Positions 1 to 9,497 of a stretch of 64,000 bases of DNA are shown here, piece after piece. A program made the translations under genes and the position numbers. The stretch covers positions 96,146 through 160,145 of the forward strand of contig JAHCAO010000004.1 of assembly GCA_019634835.1 (NCBI GenBank), in the 5' to 3' direction. The stretch's first letter is position 1, and the number at the start of each line of letters is the position of its first letter. The stretch comes from Gammaproteobacteria bacterium (GTDB taxonomy: Bacteria; Pseudomonadota; Gammaproteobacteria; DSM-16500). The notes under the pieces are model-generated. The model was not told the DNA's origin and searched no databases. It saw only the letters and a list, made by a program, of their open reading frames with translations.

Positions 1-480
1 AGCCCACGTTGGCTTTTTTTATATCCTGGATGTTTTTTGTTTGCAATTGGCGTGTTGTTGATGACAACGTTGATTTTAGGCCCAATAGAAATCGGACAAG
101 TTAATCTGGATATTCATACCATGCTATTTAGCAGCTTATTCATGATCGTAGGGCTGCAAGCAATTTGCTTTGCTTTTTCTGCGAAATATATTGCTGATTA
201 TCACATGAAAATAGAATTTTCAAATCACTATTTTCCACCAATCTTAAAGCACATAAAAATGGAACATGGCTTGGCGGTAGGATTCATCTTATTAACGCTG
301 GGTGCGGCGGGTTCTTGTTACACGTTGATGTATTGGATACATCATGCGTTTGGGCCATTAGTACCTACGCAAATGATGCGGGTTCTTATTCCATCCATTA
401 CCTGTTTAGTCCTAGGTATACAGTTAATATTCGCAAGTTTTTTCATGAGTGTGTTGGCGATGCATGTTGGGCGAAAATAA
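1..480 (+). CDS. Glycosyltransferase family 2 C-terminal membrane region (5'-truncated by window edge)
   Basis: The reading frame is open from base 1, so the start lies upstream of the window; the stop is TAA at 478-480. The visible 159 residues are almost entirely membrane. They begin with SPRWLFLYPG, a junction typical of GT2 enzymes that carry a C-terminal membrane domain, and then form about four transmembrane segments. Such enzymes transfer a sugar from a nucleotide sugar to polyprenyl phosphate at the inner membrane. Two GT-C-like membrane proteins follow on the opposite strand, and these could use the lipid-linked sugar. The catalytic domain is not visible, so substrate cannot be inferred. 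The family call is fairly sure, the function only likely. Confidence 0.7.
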   Translation, partial: SPRWLFLYPGCFLFAIGVLLMTTLILGPIEIGQVNLDIHTMLFSSLFMIVGLQAICFAFSAKYIADYHMKIEFSNHYFPPILKHIKMEHGLAVGFILLTLGAAGSCYTLMYWIHHAFGPLVPTQMMRVLIPSITCLVLGIQLIFASFFMSVLAMHVGRK

Positions 481-504
481 AATGTACTAGTTGCATGCAT
501 GTGT

Positions 505-737
505 TAGTGCTGGTAACCGTTCACGAGGATAGTCATAGAGCCCAAAAAACGGAAGCTCTGCGATGTCGAAGCCATGAAGGCCCGTTAAGATGGAAGCAAA
601 CGAAGGAATAAAGGCTGCAATTTTAACCAATCTAATTGTATTTCAAAGCGGGCCGTTGTGATGACTTGAATGGTGCTATCTACCAACTTCCGTTTTTTGG
701 GCTCTATGACTATCCTCGTGAATGGTTACTAGTGCTG
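505..737. repeat. P3 element: MITE-like palindrome with 8-bp target duplication
   Basis: The element spans 513-729 and is flanked by the direct repeat TAGTGCTG (505-512 and 730-737). Terminal inverted repeats of about 43 bp start GTAACC and run to CAAAAAACGGAAG. The centre holds GGCCCG (579-584) opposite CGGGCC (649-654). A second full copy lies at 29421-29636 and a fragment at about 20047-20172. There is no coding capacity. It sits between the convergent GT2 and GT-C-like genes. The target duplication indicates mobilisation by a transposase supplied elsewhere. Confidence 0.85.
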
Positions 738-789
738 TGAATACTTAGGATTGGCTGATGGCTGCCCCTGAATGATTGCACGGGAGTGT

Positions 790-836
790 GAGTATGTTTC
801 CTTCACCGCAAAACACATTTATCCTTGATTGGGTGC
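790..836. repeat. P1 loop-only relic, supplying a gene's stop codon
   Basis: This stretch matches only the central part of the P1 element (TTCCTTCACCGCAAAACACA, then CTTGATTGGGT); both long arms are missing. It overlaps the 3' end of the minus-strand gene ending at 819 and provides its stop codon and last four codons (Pro-Asn-Gln-Gly). Confidence 0.7.
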
Positions 837-2498
837 TGAATGTGCCGTTGTGACTGGACATAATAGTACGTTTTGATGCGTCACTACTTGGCGGTCACTC
901 AATATTTTTTCACATTCACCATAGGGAACTAATCCAAATTTTTGCGCTGCTTGATATAAGGCAGGCATATTCAAATCTGATGTTAGTAAATATATATTGC
1001 CGCTTTCGTGATGTAATTGAGAATAAATTTGACTAGTGGTGGTTAGCTCTGACAAATACTGACCTTTCCAAAAAGGGACGCCGACAAAACGCCATTGTGC
1101 TGGAAAAAATGGAATTAAATAAGATTGTGGCCGTGGGTCACTCTCCATAACATAAGCTGTGTAAGCCAGTAAAACTGTTGCTTTAGGTATGGTAACTACA
1201 GGGGGCGGTAGCTTGACATTAAAAAAAGTGGTGTCATACCAACGTGCTCTTACCATTGGTATGGGTGACAATGACCACGCCAATGTATAAAGAATAATGA
1301 ATAAGAATATAACATGTATACGGCTATTATGAATTAGTGATTTGAGTAACAAATAAATGATGAGAGGTGAGAGCATTTCTAGAACGGAAAGATATCGCGC
1401 AATGGAGAAATAATATTGCCAAATCATGTAAGAAAAAATAAAGAAAGCAAACAACCAGTAGCGAGATAAAAAATTGGTTGTTGCAAGGGAGGAGGGATTA
1501 CCACTGCGGATGATTTGAACTCGCTTCCAAAGCCACTGAATACCAGCTATGACAAATAAAATGTAGACAGCAAGAAAACGGAAATCACGGAATGGTGCGT
1601 CTGCAGTGCGGCCATCCCAGGAAAAATAAAAAGGAAAAAATAATGTTTGTGAAAGATCCTGCGGAAAAAAACGTTTGTCATGCCAATTGATAAATAAGAA
1701 ATCGGGCGAGTGGAAGAGATTATTAAAAAATGGAAAAAATGGATTACGATGTTTCTGCCACATCAGGTACATCCAATGCCCGCTTGTTATGAGCATACCG
1801 ATCGTAGCAGCGATGCCTACAACCAATAATATTTTTATGCGGTCTCGAAGTGAGATAGGTAGAATGAGTGATGCAATAAAAGTGCCAGCAATGTAAGTGC
1901 CTGCAGTTAATTTTAAGCCAAATCCTAAACCGATTATCCAGCCAGCAATGAGCAATAAAATGATGACGTGTTGAAAGTCAGCAGGAACCGTTGGATTGTT
2001 CCTCTCTTTTTTTTGATAGAGATCGAGGGCTTTTATTTGTAGTAAAGTGAATGCCAAGATGAAAACACTGATTAAATTATCATTTTGAAATGATCCCATA
2101 CCCGGTAAAGCAGTAGGGCCGTACATACCAAGCAAGGATAGTAATAGTGCCAAAACGTTTTGGTAGCGTCCTTGAATAAAATGTCGTGCGATCAAAAATA
2201 ATAACCACGTATTAATGCCATGTAAGGCACCTAATATAAATTCAGTCATACGCGGTGTGAAATGTGTGATTAAAAAATAAGATAATAAATCAATGGTGGG
2301 ATTAAAAAATTGATGAATATAAGAACTTGGCCAGAAGTCTATATTGTATCGATGATGTAAAAAGGCGAAGGGGATATAGAAATGGTAATATGCTAAGTCC
2401 CAACTCAGTTCTTTACCAAATAATACGGACAACCATCCGCCAGTCAGCATAGCGAGGAACAATAACCATCCATACTTAAATATATTTTTGTTTTCCAT
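819..2498 (-). CDS. Polytopic membrane protein, GT-C glycosyltransferase-like
   Basis: A 559-residue integral membrane protein with about ten or more hydrophobic segments. After the first helix there is a periplasmic loop with SWDLAYYHFY, an acidic/aromatic motif placed where GT-C enzymes (PMT/ArnT-like) carry their catalytic Asp. The hydrophilic C-terminal 130 residues would lie in the periplasm. ATG at 2496-2498 is preceded by an AGGA-type ribosome site. The last codons and stop come from a P1 relic, so the native C-terminus may have been replaced. The neighbours are another GT-C-like gene upstream and a GT2 gene converging from the left. I infer transfer of a sugar from a polyprenyl-phosphate donor to an envelope acceptor; the substrate is unknown. 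Confidence 0.6.
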   Translation of the reverse strand: MENKNIFKYGWLLFLAMLTGGWLSVLFGKELSWDLAYYHFYIPFAFLHHRYNIDFWPSSYIHQFFNPTIDLLSYFLITHFTPRMTEFILGALHGINTWLLFLIARHFIQGRYQNVLALLLSLLGMYGPTALPGMGSFQNDNLISVFILAFTLLQIKALDLYQKKERNNPTVPADFQHVIILLLIAGWIIGLGFGLKLTAGTYIAGTFIASLILPISLRDRIKILLVVGIAATIGMLITSGHWMYLMWQKHRNPFFPFFNNLFHSPDFLFINWHDKRFFPQDLSQTLFFPFYFSWDGRTADAPFRDFRFLAVYILFVIAGIQWLWKRVQIIRSGNPSSLATTNFLSRYWLFAFFIFSYMIWQYYFSIARYLSVLEMLSPLIIYLLLKSLIHNSRIHVIFLFIILYTLAWSLSPIPMVRARWYDTTFFNVKLPPPVVTIPKATVLLAYTAYVMESDPRPQSYLIPFFPAQWRFVGVPFWKGQYLSELTTTSQIYSQLHHESGNIYLLTSDLNMPALYQAAQKFGLVPYGECEKILSDRQVVTHQNVLLCPVTTAHSAPNQG

Positions 2499-2533
2499 CG
2501 GATCCTATTACGCTAAATCAAAATTTTTGACGC

Positions 2534-2764
2534 TATACCCGTAGCGTTTCACTTAGGTATGCTATAGGTGCATGACGAGTTTTTTGCAAGAAGAGGCGGG
2601 TATTTTTCCTTCACCCTTCACCGCAAAACACACTCCTCCTTGACTGGGTTTTGCTCTCGCAGACTCCTGTCTGCGAGTGAATGGTTCATACAAAATACCC
2701 GCCTCCTCTTGCAAAAAACTCGTCATGCACCTATAGCATACCTAAGTGAAACGCTACGGGTATA
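2534..2764. repeat. P1 element, full copy (73-bp arms)
   Basis: The left arm (2534-2606) and right arm (2692-2764) are inverted repeats of 73 bp with a single mismatch. The centre contains GCAAAAC/GTTTTGC and the 9-bp stem CTCGCAGAC-TCCT-GTCTGCGAG. It lies between two tandem minus-strand GT-C-like genes; its right end is 4 bp from the stop codon of the gene at 2769. Other full copies are at 14477, 35151, 36815 and 52822. Confidence 0.9.
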
Positions 2765-2768
2765 AAAT

Positions 2769-4667
2769 CTAAAATATCATTTTCTTCCAAGAATCATTTT
2801 TAAATTGAGCATCTATTTTTAGTGATTCATCATCAGGCATGAGTTGCAAGCGGTAGTCACTCGTGGACTTAGATTGATAATTTCCTTTGTTAAGATAAAT
2901 AGTGTAATGATTAGCATAACGTTTTCCGTTCAAATACACTATGCTGGTTGGTTCTGATTCAATACGATACCTGCCTGAGAATTTTAGCGTTATTACCTGA
3001 GCTTCTTTAGCAATCTTTGGTGAATAAAGATAAATGCTCCCCCACCAATGTGCATATTGGGAATGTAAAAATGTTTTTAACTGAGGTGGCAAAGCCATGA
3101 TGCGGTAGTTATTGACATAAAATTTAACGGATGATTTTTTCAATGCTGTAATAGTAGAAGTAACGGTTGCATTAGGATCTTCATATAATGAAGCGAGCAT
3201 GACAGATTTAAGTTTGGGTGTAGGAGCATAGAGGTAATCAATCGCTGGCCCCATTAAATGGCGCAATCCTGGTATAGGTTGTGTTTTATTGTAAATCAGT
3301 TCAATGCCAGCTACATAATCACTTCCATCGTTAAGGAGCATGTTAATGGCTTGGATATTGGCTTTTTGATAAGCGCCATGGAGATAATTGATTTTTGCAG
3401 GAAGCAATAAACAAGGATAAATCACGCCGATGAAAGTAGCTGTAATCAGGATGAGTTGGAAAGATAAAGAGGTAATTTTTTTTTGTACGGGATAGTGACT
3501 AGTAATATAAGTAATGATAATGCACGGTATCAAGCCAATGAGTAAATAAGGTTTGGGAAGTTGTAATTTTATTACTAGAAATAATAGAGCACATAAATAA
3601 ATAACAAGCATGCTCCATAAGTATATTTCTTTGGTTATCAGCTTAGGATTATTTTTCGCTGAAAAAATATCGAATAACCAAGTAAAAAATGTTGCATATA
3701 GTGCAAAGAAAATAGGAATGGTAACTTGCATGTAATATGGAAATACTTGTTTGAATGGAATAAGACAAAATAATATGAGGGATACATATATTACAATAAA
3801 GGCACGAGAATGATAGTGCTGATCATTTTGATAAGTGATAAATAGGCTGAATAATGTTGTGGGCCATAATAAAAATAATAGCGGATTGTATAAGGTAATA
3901 GTCTTCCAAAAGGGCAATCGTGCCGCATTATACCAATCCAAATGGTACATGGCAGATGCTTCGTTAAATACGCTGTTAAATACAGTGTGCCAATCTGAGA
4001 CCCAAGACCAAAACATGAGATAACTTATGATAATGATCATGTAAGTCAAATTGAATAACACAATATTTTTGATGGGCTTGAATGTGCGCTCTGTTCTGAA
4101 CCAATAAACTTCAACAAGCCCTATGATTAAGGCAACATTACTGGCAAAAATGTGCCAGATAGCTTTTTGAGTCGTAATAAAACCTAGCCCAATTACCATG
4201 CCAGCCAGTAAAAAACGGTTTTCGAGCAGTAATAATAGAGAAAAAAAACAAAACCAATAACCCAATAAATCCACGCGAATTTGTGATGCATAAGATAAAA
4301 GAATTTCTGACGAAATCAAAAAAAATAGACTGGTTAAAATACCAGCACGAGAAAAAAATTTTGATAACCACAAGGAAGAAATAAATAATAATGAGGCATT
4401 GACCAGAGCAATAAAATTTTTTGTCACCATTAATGACTGCATTATGTCATGTGTGAACAACATGGGGATTAATAGCAGATAATATCCCAATACTGTTTTG
4501 TATGGAGCGAAATCCCGATAAGGCAAGCTATCTTTATATTGATAGATACGGTGTGCGAACCAAAATTCGTCTACAGCAAGCATTGTGTAGTGGTGATAAA
4601 AATACTCAGAAATAAAATAAAACAAGCAGCATGCTGCCAATGTGAGAACAAAATATCGTTGCTGCAT
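2769..4667 (-). CDS. Polytopic membrane protein, PMT/ArnT-like GT-C glycosyltransferase
   Basis: A 632-residue protein with about twelve transmembrane helices followed by a soluble C-terminal part of roughly 180 residues. After the first helix comes LAVDEFWFAHR, then YRDFAPYKT: an Asp-Glu pair at the start of the first periplasmic loop, as in PMT/ArnT-type enzymes. These use lipid-linked sugars to glycosylate lipid A, polymers or proteins in the periplasm. It is tandem with the next GT-C-like gene but separated from it by a P1 element, so the two may be transcribed separately. The start at 4665-4667 lacks a strong ribosome site. A family-level call only. Confidence 0.6.
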   Translation of the reverse strand: MQQRYFVLTLAACCLFYFISEYFYHHYTMLAVDEFWFAHRIYQYKDSLPYRDFAPYKTVLGYYLLLIPMLFTHDIMQSLMVTKNFIALVNASLLFISSLWLSKFFSRAGILTSLFFLISSEILLSYASQIRVDLLGYWFCFFSLLLLLENRFLLAGMVIGLGFITTQKAIWHIFASNVALIIGLVEVYWFRTERTFKPIKNIVLFNLTYMIIIISYLMFWSWVSDWHTVFNSVFNEASAMYHLDWYNAARLPFWKTITLYNPLLFLLWPTTLFSLFITYQNDQHYHSRAFIVIYVSLILFCLIPFKQVFPYYMQVTIPIFFALYATFFTWLFDIFSAKNNPKLITKEIYLWSMLVIYLCALLFLVIKLQLPKPYLLIGLIPCIIITYITSHYPVQKKITSLSFQLILITATFIGVIYPCLLLPAKINYLHGAYQKANIQAINMLLNDGSDYVAGIELIYNKTQPIPGLRHLMGPAIDYLYAPTPKLKSVMLASLYEDPNATVTSTITALKKSSVKFYVNNYRIMALPPQLKTFLHSQYAHWWGSIYLYSPKIAKEAQVITLKFSGRYRIESEPTSIVYLNGKRYANHYTIYLNKGNYQSKSTSDYRLQLMPDDESLKIDAQFKNDSWKKMIF

Positions 4668-4725
4668 ATTAAGATACTTTTGACTTCAATGTTAATTTTG
4701 TCTATTTTACATGTATACGGACGTA

Positions 4726-4822
4726 TTACGAGTTTTTTGCAGCAAGAGAATGAGAGTGTTTTACGGTGAATGGTGAAGGAAAAGTATCTTTATCCTCCGC
4801 TGCAAAAAACTCGACATGCGCT
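4726..4822. repeat. P1 variant with short, inverted loop
   Basis: Both ends carry the arm core ACGAGTTTTTTGCAGC and its complement. The centre is only about 30 bp, and ACGGTGAATGGTGAAGGAAA is the reverse complement of the normal P1 loop start. The inner arm segments no longer match each other well. It is a rearranged or half-inverted P1 copy just upstream of the cysteine desulfurase gene. Confidence 0.65.
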
Positions 4823-4852
4823 GTCCCTTATACTAAATAATTAAATACGATA

Positions 4853-5986
4853 ATGAAGCCTATTTATCTCGATTATGCAGCGACAACACCGGTAGATCAG
4901 CGTGTAGCTAAGAAAATGCTAGATTATCTAACCATGGAAGGAGAATTTGGTAATCCTGCTTCATTACATGTGTATGGTCAAAAAGCAAGAGAAGCTATTG
5001 ATATTGCACGCGAGCAAGTTGCCGCATTGATTCATGCTGACCCCAGTGAAATTATCTGGACATCTGGTGCAACCGAATCTGATAACCTTGCTTTGAAAGG
5101 TGCTGCGCATCTGTATCAGCGCAAAGGTAAGCATATTATCACAATGAAAACGGAACATAAGGCAGTGTTAGATGCATGCCAACACCTAGAAAAAGAAGGT
5201 TATTTTGTTACGTATCTCTCTCCTGAATCGAATGGATTATTATCGCTGGAAAAGCTGGCTGCTGCATTACGCAAGGATACTATTATTGTCTCAGTGATGC
5301 AGGTAAATAATGAGACTGGTATTGTTCAAGATATAAGTGCTATTGCGAATCTCACTGCTTCTCATGGAATACTTTTTCATGTAGATGCGGCACAAAGTCC
5401 AGGTAAGGTACAGATTGATGTGACAAAGACTCCCATTGATTTATTGTCCCTATGTGCTCATAAAATCTATGGGCCAAAAGGCATAGGGGCATTGTATTTG
5501 CGTAAGAAGCCGCGTGTACGTGTAGAACCACTGATTCATGGCGGTGGCCACGAGCAAGGAATGCGTTCTGGAACATTGGCGACTCATCAAATAGTAGGAA
5601 TGGGAGAATCCTTTCATTTGGCAACACAAGAGATGCAGTTAGAGGGAGAAAAAATCCGCCAGTTACGTGACTATTTTTTAGGTAGGTTGAGATCAATTGC
5701 TCACTTGCGAATGAATGGTGATCTTGCGCATACCGTGCCGCATATTCTAAATCTGCAGTTTGAAAATATGCTGGCTGATGCCATATTAGCGCAAGTTCCG
5801 ACGATTGCAGCATCTACCGCATCCGCCTGTCAGGGGAAAGGAACTGAAGGATCTTATGTATTACGCGCGATGGGATTAAGTGATGAGCAGGTGAAAAGCT
5901 CAGTACGATTTTCTTTTGGACGGTTTACTACACAAAGTCATATTGATGATGCTCTTAACGCATTACACAGGATCTTTTCAGGGTAA
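4853..5986 (+). CDS. Cysteine desulfurase (IscS/NifS family)
   Basis: A PLP-dependent enzyme that takes sulfur from cysteine for Fe-S clusters and tRNA thiolation. It has 377 residues and opens with [12 protein letters not shown], the family start. The PLP-binding Lys is K204 in [10 protein letters not shown], with H103-type and D178 (HVDAAQ) cofactor residues in place. The catalytic Cys is about C326 in [10 protein letters not shown]. This active-site loop is shorter than in E. coli IscS and its residues differ, and the C-terminal tail that docks IscU is missing. No iscR, iscU, iscA or hsc genes are nearby, so it is a stand-alone desulfurase. Whether it serves Fe-S assembly or tRNA modification cannot be told here. 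Confidence 0.9.
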   Translation: MKPIYLDYAATTPVDQRVAKKMLDYLTMEGEFGNPASLHVYGQKAREAIDIAREQVAALIHADPSEIIWTSGATESDNLALKGAAHLYQRKGKHIITMKTEHKAVLDACQHLEKEGYFVTYLSPESNGLLSLEKLAAALRKDTIIVSVMQVNNETGIVQDISAIANLTASHGILFHVDAAQSPGKVQIDVTKTPIDLLSLCAHKIYGPKGIGALYLRKKPRVRVEPLIHGGGHEQGMRSGTLATHQIVGMGESFHLATQEMQLEGEKIRQLRDYFLGRLRSIAHLRMNGDLAHTVPHILNLQFENMLADAILAQVPTIAASTASACQGKGTEGSYVLRAMGLSDEQVKSSVRFSFGRFTTQSHIDDALNALHRIFSG

Positions 5987-6135
5987 TCGTCCATTTTTTA
6001 AGTGTGAGAATTTCTAGCCTCAAGCGGCGTCAATAGACAGAGTTTTCATTTTGATCAAGTATGGATCAGATGTTACAAGGCTATCGTATTAGAAAAGGCT
6101 ATAATGATATTAAGATCATGAAAGAGGAGATCATC

Positions 6136-6591
6136 ATGCCTGTCAAAAAACTGAAAGAATTTCTTGATAGTCATAAAGTTAAATATGTCTCCATAGTGCA
6201 CTCGCCTGCTTTTACTGCACAAGAAATCGCTGCTGTTGCTCATGTTTCAGGAAAACAATTAGCGAAAACGGTCATTATAAAAATGGATGGGCGTTTCGCG
6301 ATGGTTGTGTTACCTGCAAATGACCAGATCAATTTTGCGAAGTTGCGAGATGCAACAGGGGCTGCCAGTATTGATCTTGCTGCAGAATTGGAATTTAAGG
6401 ATAAGTTCCCAGGCTGTGAAGTTGGTGCAATGCCGCCTTTTGGGAATTTATACGATATGCCAGTGTTGATCGCGAGCCAGCTGAGTCATCAAGACCATAT
6501 TTTATTTAATGCAGGTTCGCACTCAGAGTTAATGCAATTAGCATTTAGTGATTATGAGCGGTTAGTTAAACCCAAAGCGATTGCATTTTAG
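6136..6591 (+). CDS. YbaK/ProX-family aminoacyl-tRNA deacylase
   Basis: A 151-residue protein of the YbaK/prolyl-tRNA-editing fold. Such proteins hydrolyse mischarged tRNAs in trans. Visible family features are the HSPAFTAQE segment, the Lys of [11 protein letters not shown], and the GxMPPFG segment near residue 95 that lines the substrate pocket. ATG at 6136 is chosen because AAAGAGGAGA lies just upstream; a longer in-frame ATG at 6061 has no such site. The stop codon coincides with the left end of a P4 element. The exact tRNA substrate is not predictable. Confidence 0.85.
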   Translation: MPVKKLKEFLDSHKVKYVSIVHSPAFTAQEIAAVAHVSGKQLAKTVIIKMDGRFAMVVLPANDQINFAKLRDATGAASIDLAAELEFKDKFPGCEVGAMPPFGNLYDMPVLIASQLSHQDHILFNAGSHSELMQLAFSDYERLVKPKAIAF

Positions 6592-6750
6592 TACATTGTC
6601 CCGCTAAGTTTAACCTATGGTTGCAAAGCCTCGGGGTCCTGTCATAGGCCAACTCTTTTTGTGCTCGCAAGCTGTGCACGAAAAGAGTTGGTCTATGATA
6701 CCCCTCGGACTGACCTCAGTGTGAGTCAAACTTAGCGGGACAACAACTAG
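6588..6750. repeat. P4 element, copy a
   Basis: Outer arms TTGTCCCGCTAAGTTT and AAACTTAGCGGGACAA enclose an inner stem built from CCAACTCTTTT and AAAAGAGTTGG, with a GC-rich tip. The ends read TTAGTACATTG... and ...ACAACTAG. The first TAG is the stop codon of the preceding deacylase gene. Related copies lie at 29381-29720 (interrupted) and 47211-47320, with different arm sequences that remain self-complementary. Confidence 0.75.
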
Positions 6751-6868
6751 GGCTTGTTGGTCATTAAATTCTCGTTGTCTCTCGCATCATTCCTTGCATA
6801 ATAATATTGGCGAAAGGATCAAGATTAGATGATAATGCGTTCTTTCATTCATCATCAAAGAAAATCAC

Positions 6869-8542
6869 ATGGCACAATATATTTATACTATGCAAGGCGT
6901 GGGCAAGGTGGTTCCGCCTAAACGAGAAATTTTAAAAAATATTTGGTTGTCTTTTTATCCTGGCGCCAAGATTGGGGTACTCGGTTTAAATGGATCAGGT
7001 AAATCAACGTTATTAAAAATCATGGCGGGTTTGGATAAAGAAATAGTGGGTGAGGCACGTCCACTACCAGGCATTAAGATTGGTTATTTACCGCAAGAAC
7101 CGCAACTTGATCCGAATAAAACGGTGCGTGGTAATGTTGAAGAAGGTGTTGGGGAAACGTTGGCTTTACTGAATCGCTTTAATGAAATCAGTATGAAATT
7201 TGCTGAACCGATGAGCGATGATGAACTGAATCAGTTGCTGGAAGAACAAGGCGACTTACAACAAAAAATTGATGTTGCAAATGCATGGGACCTTGACCGT
7301 AAACTTGAAATTGCGGCTGATGCATTACGCCTGCCTCCGTGGGATGCTGATGTAACGAAAATATCAGGTGGCGAGCGTCGCCGTGTGGCACTTTGCCGAT
7401 TATTACTTTCCAAGCCAGATATGTTGTTATTAGATGAGCCGACTAACCATTTGGATGCAGAAAGTGTGGCGTGGTTAGAACGTTTTTTACATGATTATCC
7501 AGGGACAGTTGTTGCAGTGACACATGATCGTTATTTTCTGGATAATGTTGCAGGTTGGATTTTAGAATTAGATCGTGGTCAAGGGATCCCTTATGAAGGC
7601 AATTATTCGTCTTGGCTAGAGCAAAAAGAAAAGCGTTTAGAACAAGAAGAGCGCCAGCAAACTGCTCATCAAAAAGCAATTAAAGCAGAATTAGAATGGG
7701 TACGCAGTAACCCAAAAGGCCGGCATGCAAAGAGCAAAGCACGTCTTGCACGATTTGAAGAGTTGAATTCAAAGGAATTTCAAAAACGCAGTGAGACGCA
7801 GGAACTCTATATTCCGCCAGGACCACGTTTAGGGGATGTAGTGATAGAAGCAAACCACCTGACCAAGCGTTTTGGTGAGCGTGTATTGTTTGAAGATTTA
7901 AGTTTTAACGTTCCGCCGGGTGCGGTGGTCGGCATGATTGGGCCTAATGGTGCTGGCAAATCAACCTTATTTAAAATTTTAAACCACTTGGATACGCCTG
8001 ATAGTGGGAGTTTCCGCATAGGTGATGCAGTGAAATTATCCTATGTGGATCAAAGCCGTGATGCTTTGGCAGGGCAAAAAACGGTTTGGCAGGAAATTGC
8101 GAATGAACAAGAAGTGATGACGGTGGGTTCATTTCAAATGCCATCGCGTGCTTATGTAGGACGATTTAATTTTAAAGGTACGGATCAGCAAAAATTTATT
8201 AAAGACTTATCAGGGGGTGAACGTAACCGTGTTCACTTAGCAAAATTGCTTAGCAGCGGTGGTAATGTGTTACTACTTGATGAACCCACGAATGATTTAG
8301 ATGTTGAAACATTGCGTGCACTGGAAGAGGCTATTTTGAGTTTTCCTGGTTGTGTGATGGTGATATCGCATGATCGTTGGTTCTTAGACCGCATCGCAAC
8401 CCATATATTGGCTTTTGAGGGTGATAGTGCCGTTAACTTCTTCACGGGTAATTATACAGAATACGAAGAAGATCGTATGCGTCGTTTAGGTGATCAAGCT
8501 ATTCAACCGCATAGGATTAAATATAAAAAACTAGAAGCGTGA
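6869..8542 (+). CDS. ettA: Energy-dependent translational throttle protein EttA (ABC-F ATPase)
   Basis: A cytosolic ABC-F protein of 557 residues with two ATPase cassettes and no membrane domain. It binds the ribosomal E site and gates entry into elongation according to the ATP/ADP ratio. Cassette 1 has Walker [10 protein letters not shown], signature ISGGERRR and Walker [12 protein letters not shown]; cassette 2 has [17 protein letters not shown] and [11 protein letters not shown]. The charged linker between them (about residues 240-310) matches the P-site tRNA interaction motif region. Length and the N-terminus ([19 protein letters not shown]) match the EttA subfamily. A terminator-like hairpin follows the stop. 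Confidence 0.95.
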   Translation: MAQYIYTMQGVGKVVPPKREILKNIWLSFYPGAKIGVLGLNGSGKSTLLKIMAGLDKEIVGEARPLPGIKIGYLPQEPQLDPNKTVRGNVEEGVGETLALLNRFNEISMKFAEPMSDDELNQLLEEQGDLQQKIDVANAWDLDRKLEIAADALRLPPWDADVTKISGGERRRVALCRLLLSKPDMLLLDEPTNHLDAESVAWLERFLHDYPGTVVAVTHDRYFLDNVAGWILELDRGQGIPYEGNYSSWLEQKEKRLEQEERQQTAHQKAIKAELEWVRSNPKGRHAKSKARLARFEELNSKEFQKRSETQELYIPPGPRLGDVVIEANHLTKRFGERVLFEDLSFNVPPGAVVGMIGPNGAGKSTLFKILNHLDTPDSGSFRIGDAVKLSYVDQSRDALAGQKTVWQEIANEQEVMTVGSFQMPSRAYVGRFNFKGTDQQKFIKDLSGGERNRVHLAKLLSSGGNVLLLDEPTNDLDVETLRALEEAILSFPGCVMVISHDRWFLDRIATHILAFEGDSAVNFFTGNYTEYEEDRMRRLGDQAIQPHRIKYKKLEA

Positions 8543-8548
8543 GAAGAT

Positions 8549-8576
8549 CCTGTTAAATCGTATTAACAGGTTTTTG
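8549..8576 (+). terminator. Rho-independent terminator after ettA
   Basis: CCTGTTAA and TTAACAGG form a stem around ATCGTA, followed by TTTTTG. It lies between convergent genes and overlaps the last codons of the minus-strand CDF gene. Confidence 0.65.
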
Positions 8577-9495
8577 AACGTATGCATGGGTTTTCTGTAC
8601 TGCCTGACTCGACTTGAATCGTAGCGTGACTGATGTTGAATTGAAGATGTAAAACGTCATTAATTTTTTTGTAGTCCGCGTCAGTTAATCTTGTTTCTGG
8701 CATGATGAGGTGTACAGTCAGTGCGACCTCACGGGTGCTTAATCCCCAGATGTGGAGGTCATGCACAGCTTTAACACCTGGAATACCATGTAGATATTCT
8801 TTGACACCTAAATGGTCTATGTAATGCGGAATAGCATCAAGAAGTAAAATGACAGAGTCGCGCAATAAGCTCCATGTGCTCCATAGGATAATTCCAACAA
8901 TGACTAGACCTACAATGGGATCTATCCAGTGCCAGTTAGTATAACGAATCAAGATAGCAGAGATGACGACACCAACGAGAATCAATGCATCTGCCATGAG
9001 GTGTAAAAAAGCACCTTTGATATTGATATCATCTCTAGCACCGCGCATAAAGAGTAAAGATGTTCCGACATTGACGAATACGCCAACCATACCAACAATA
9101 ATCACGATCGTTTCATCGACGATAGTGACATTAAACAACTTATAAATCGATTCATAGGCAATGACCGCTGAAGTTGCAACGAGAATAAATGCATTTGCTA
9201 AAGCGGCAATAATCGTGGTGCGTTTGAATCCATAACTGTAACGCTTTCGCGCGGGAAAAGTTAACAACCAATTCGCGAGCCATGCTAGTGCTAAGCTTAA
9301 TACATCACCAAGGTTATGAACGGCATCGGCCAAAAGACTAAGAGAATTTGCATAAAGAGCATAACCCGCTTCGGTGGCAGTATAAAGTAAGGTAATGCTC
9401 ACAGCAATAGCGAAGGCAGAATTAAACGAATGAGCAGAACTATGGCCATGCGGATGATGATGGTCTTGATGGGAATGGTGATGATGAGAATGCAT
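8563..9495 (-). CDS. Cation diffusion facilitator (CzcD/ZitB-like metal exporter)
   Basis: A 310-residue inner-membrane Zn2+/Co2+/Cd2+:H+ antiporter-type exporter. The N-terminus is very His-rich (MHSHHHHSHQDHHHPHGH), typical of metal-sensing tails. Six transmembrane segments follow. TM2 carries LLADAVHNLGD and TM5 HLMADALILVG, the metal-site His/Asp signatures of the family. A cytosolic C-terminal domain of about 90 residues is present (HDLHIWGLS motif). The start codon lies 2 bp after the stop of the antiporter gene, so it is the third gene of a putA-antiporter-CDF operon. Which metal it carries is not certain. Confidence 0.92.
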   Translation of the reverse strand: MHSHHHHSHQDHHHPHGHSSAHSFNSAFAIAVSITLLYTATEAGYALYANSLSLLADAVHNLGDVLSLALAWLANWLLTFPARKRYSYGFKRTTIIAALANAFILVATSAVIAYESIYKLFNVTIVDETIVIIVGMVGVFVNVGTSLLFMRGARDDINIKGAFLHLMADALILVGVVISAILIRYTNWHWIDPIVGLVIVGIILWSTWSLLRDSVILLLDAIPHYIDHLGVKEYLHGIPGVKAVHDLHIWGLSTREVALTVHLIMPETRLTDADYKKINDVLHLQFNISHATIQVESGSTENPCIRSKTC

Positions 9496-9497
9496 AT

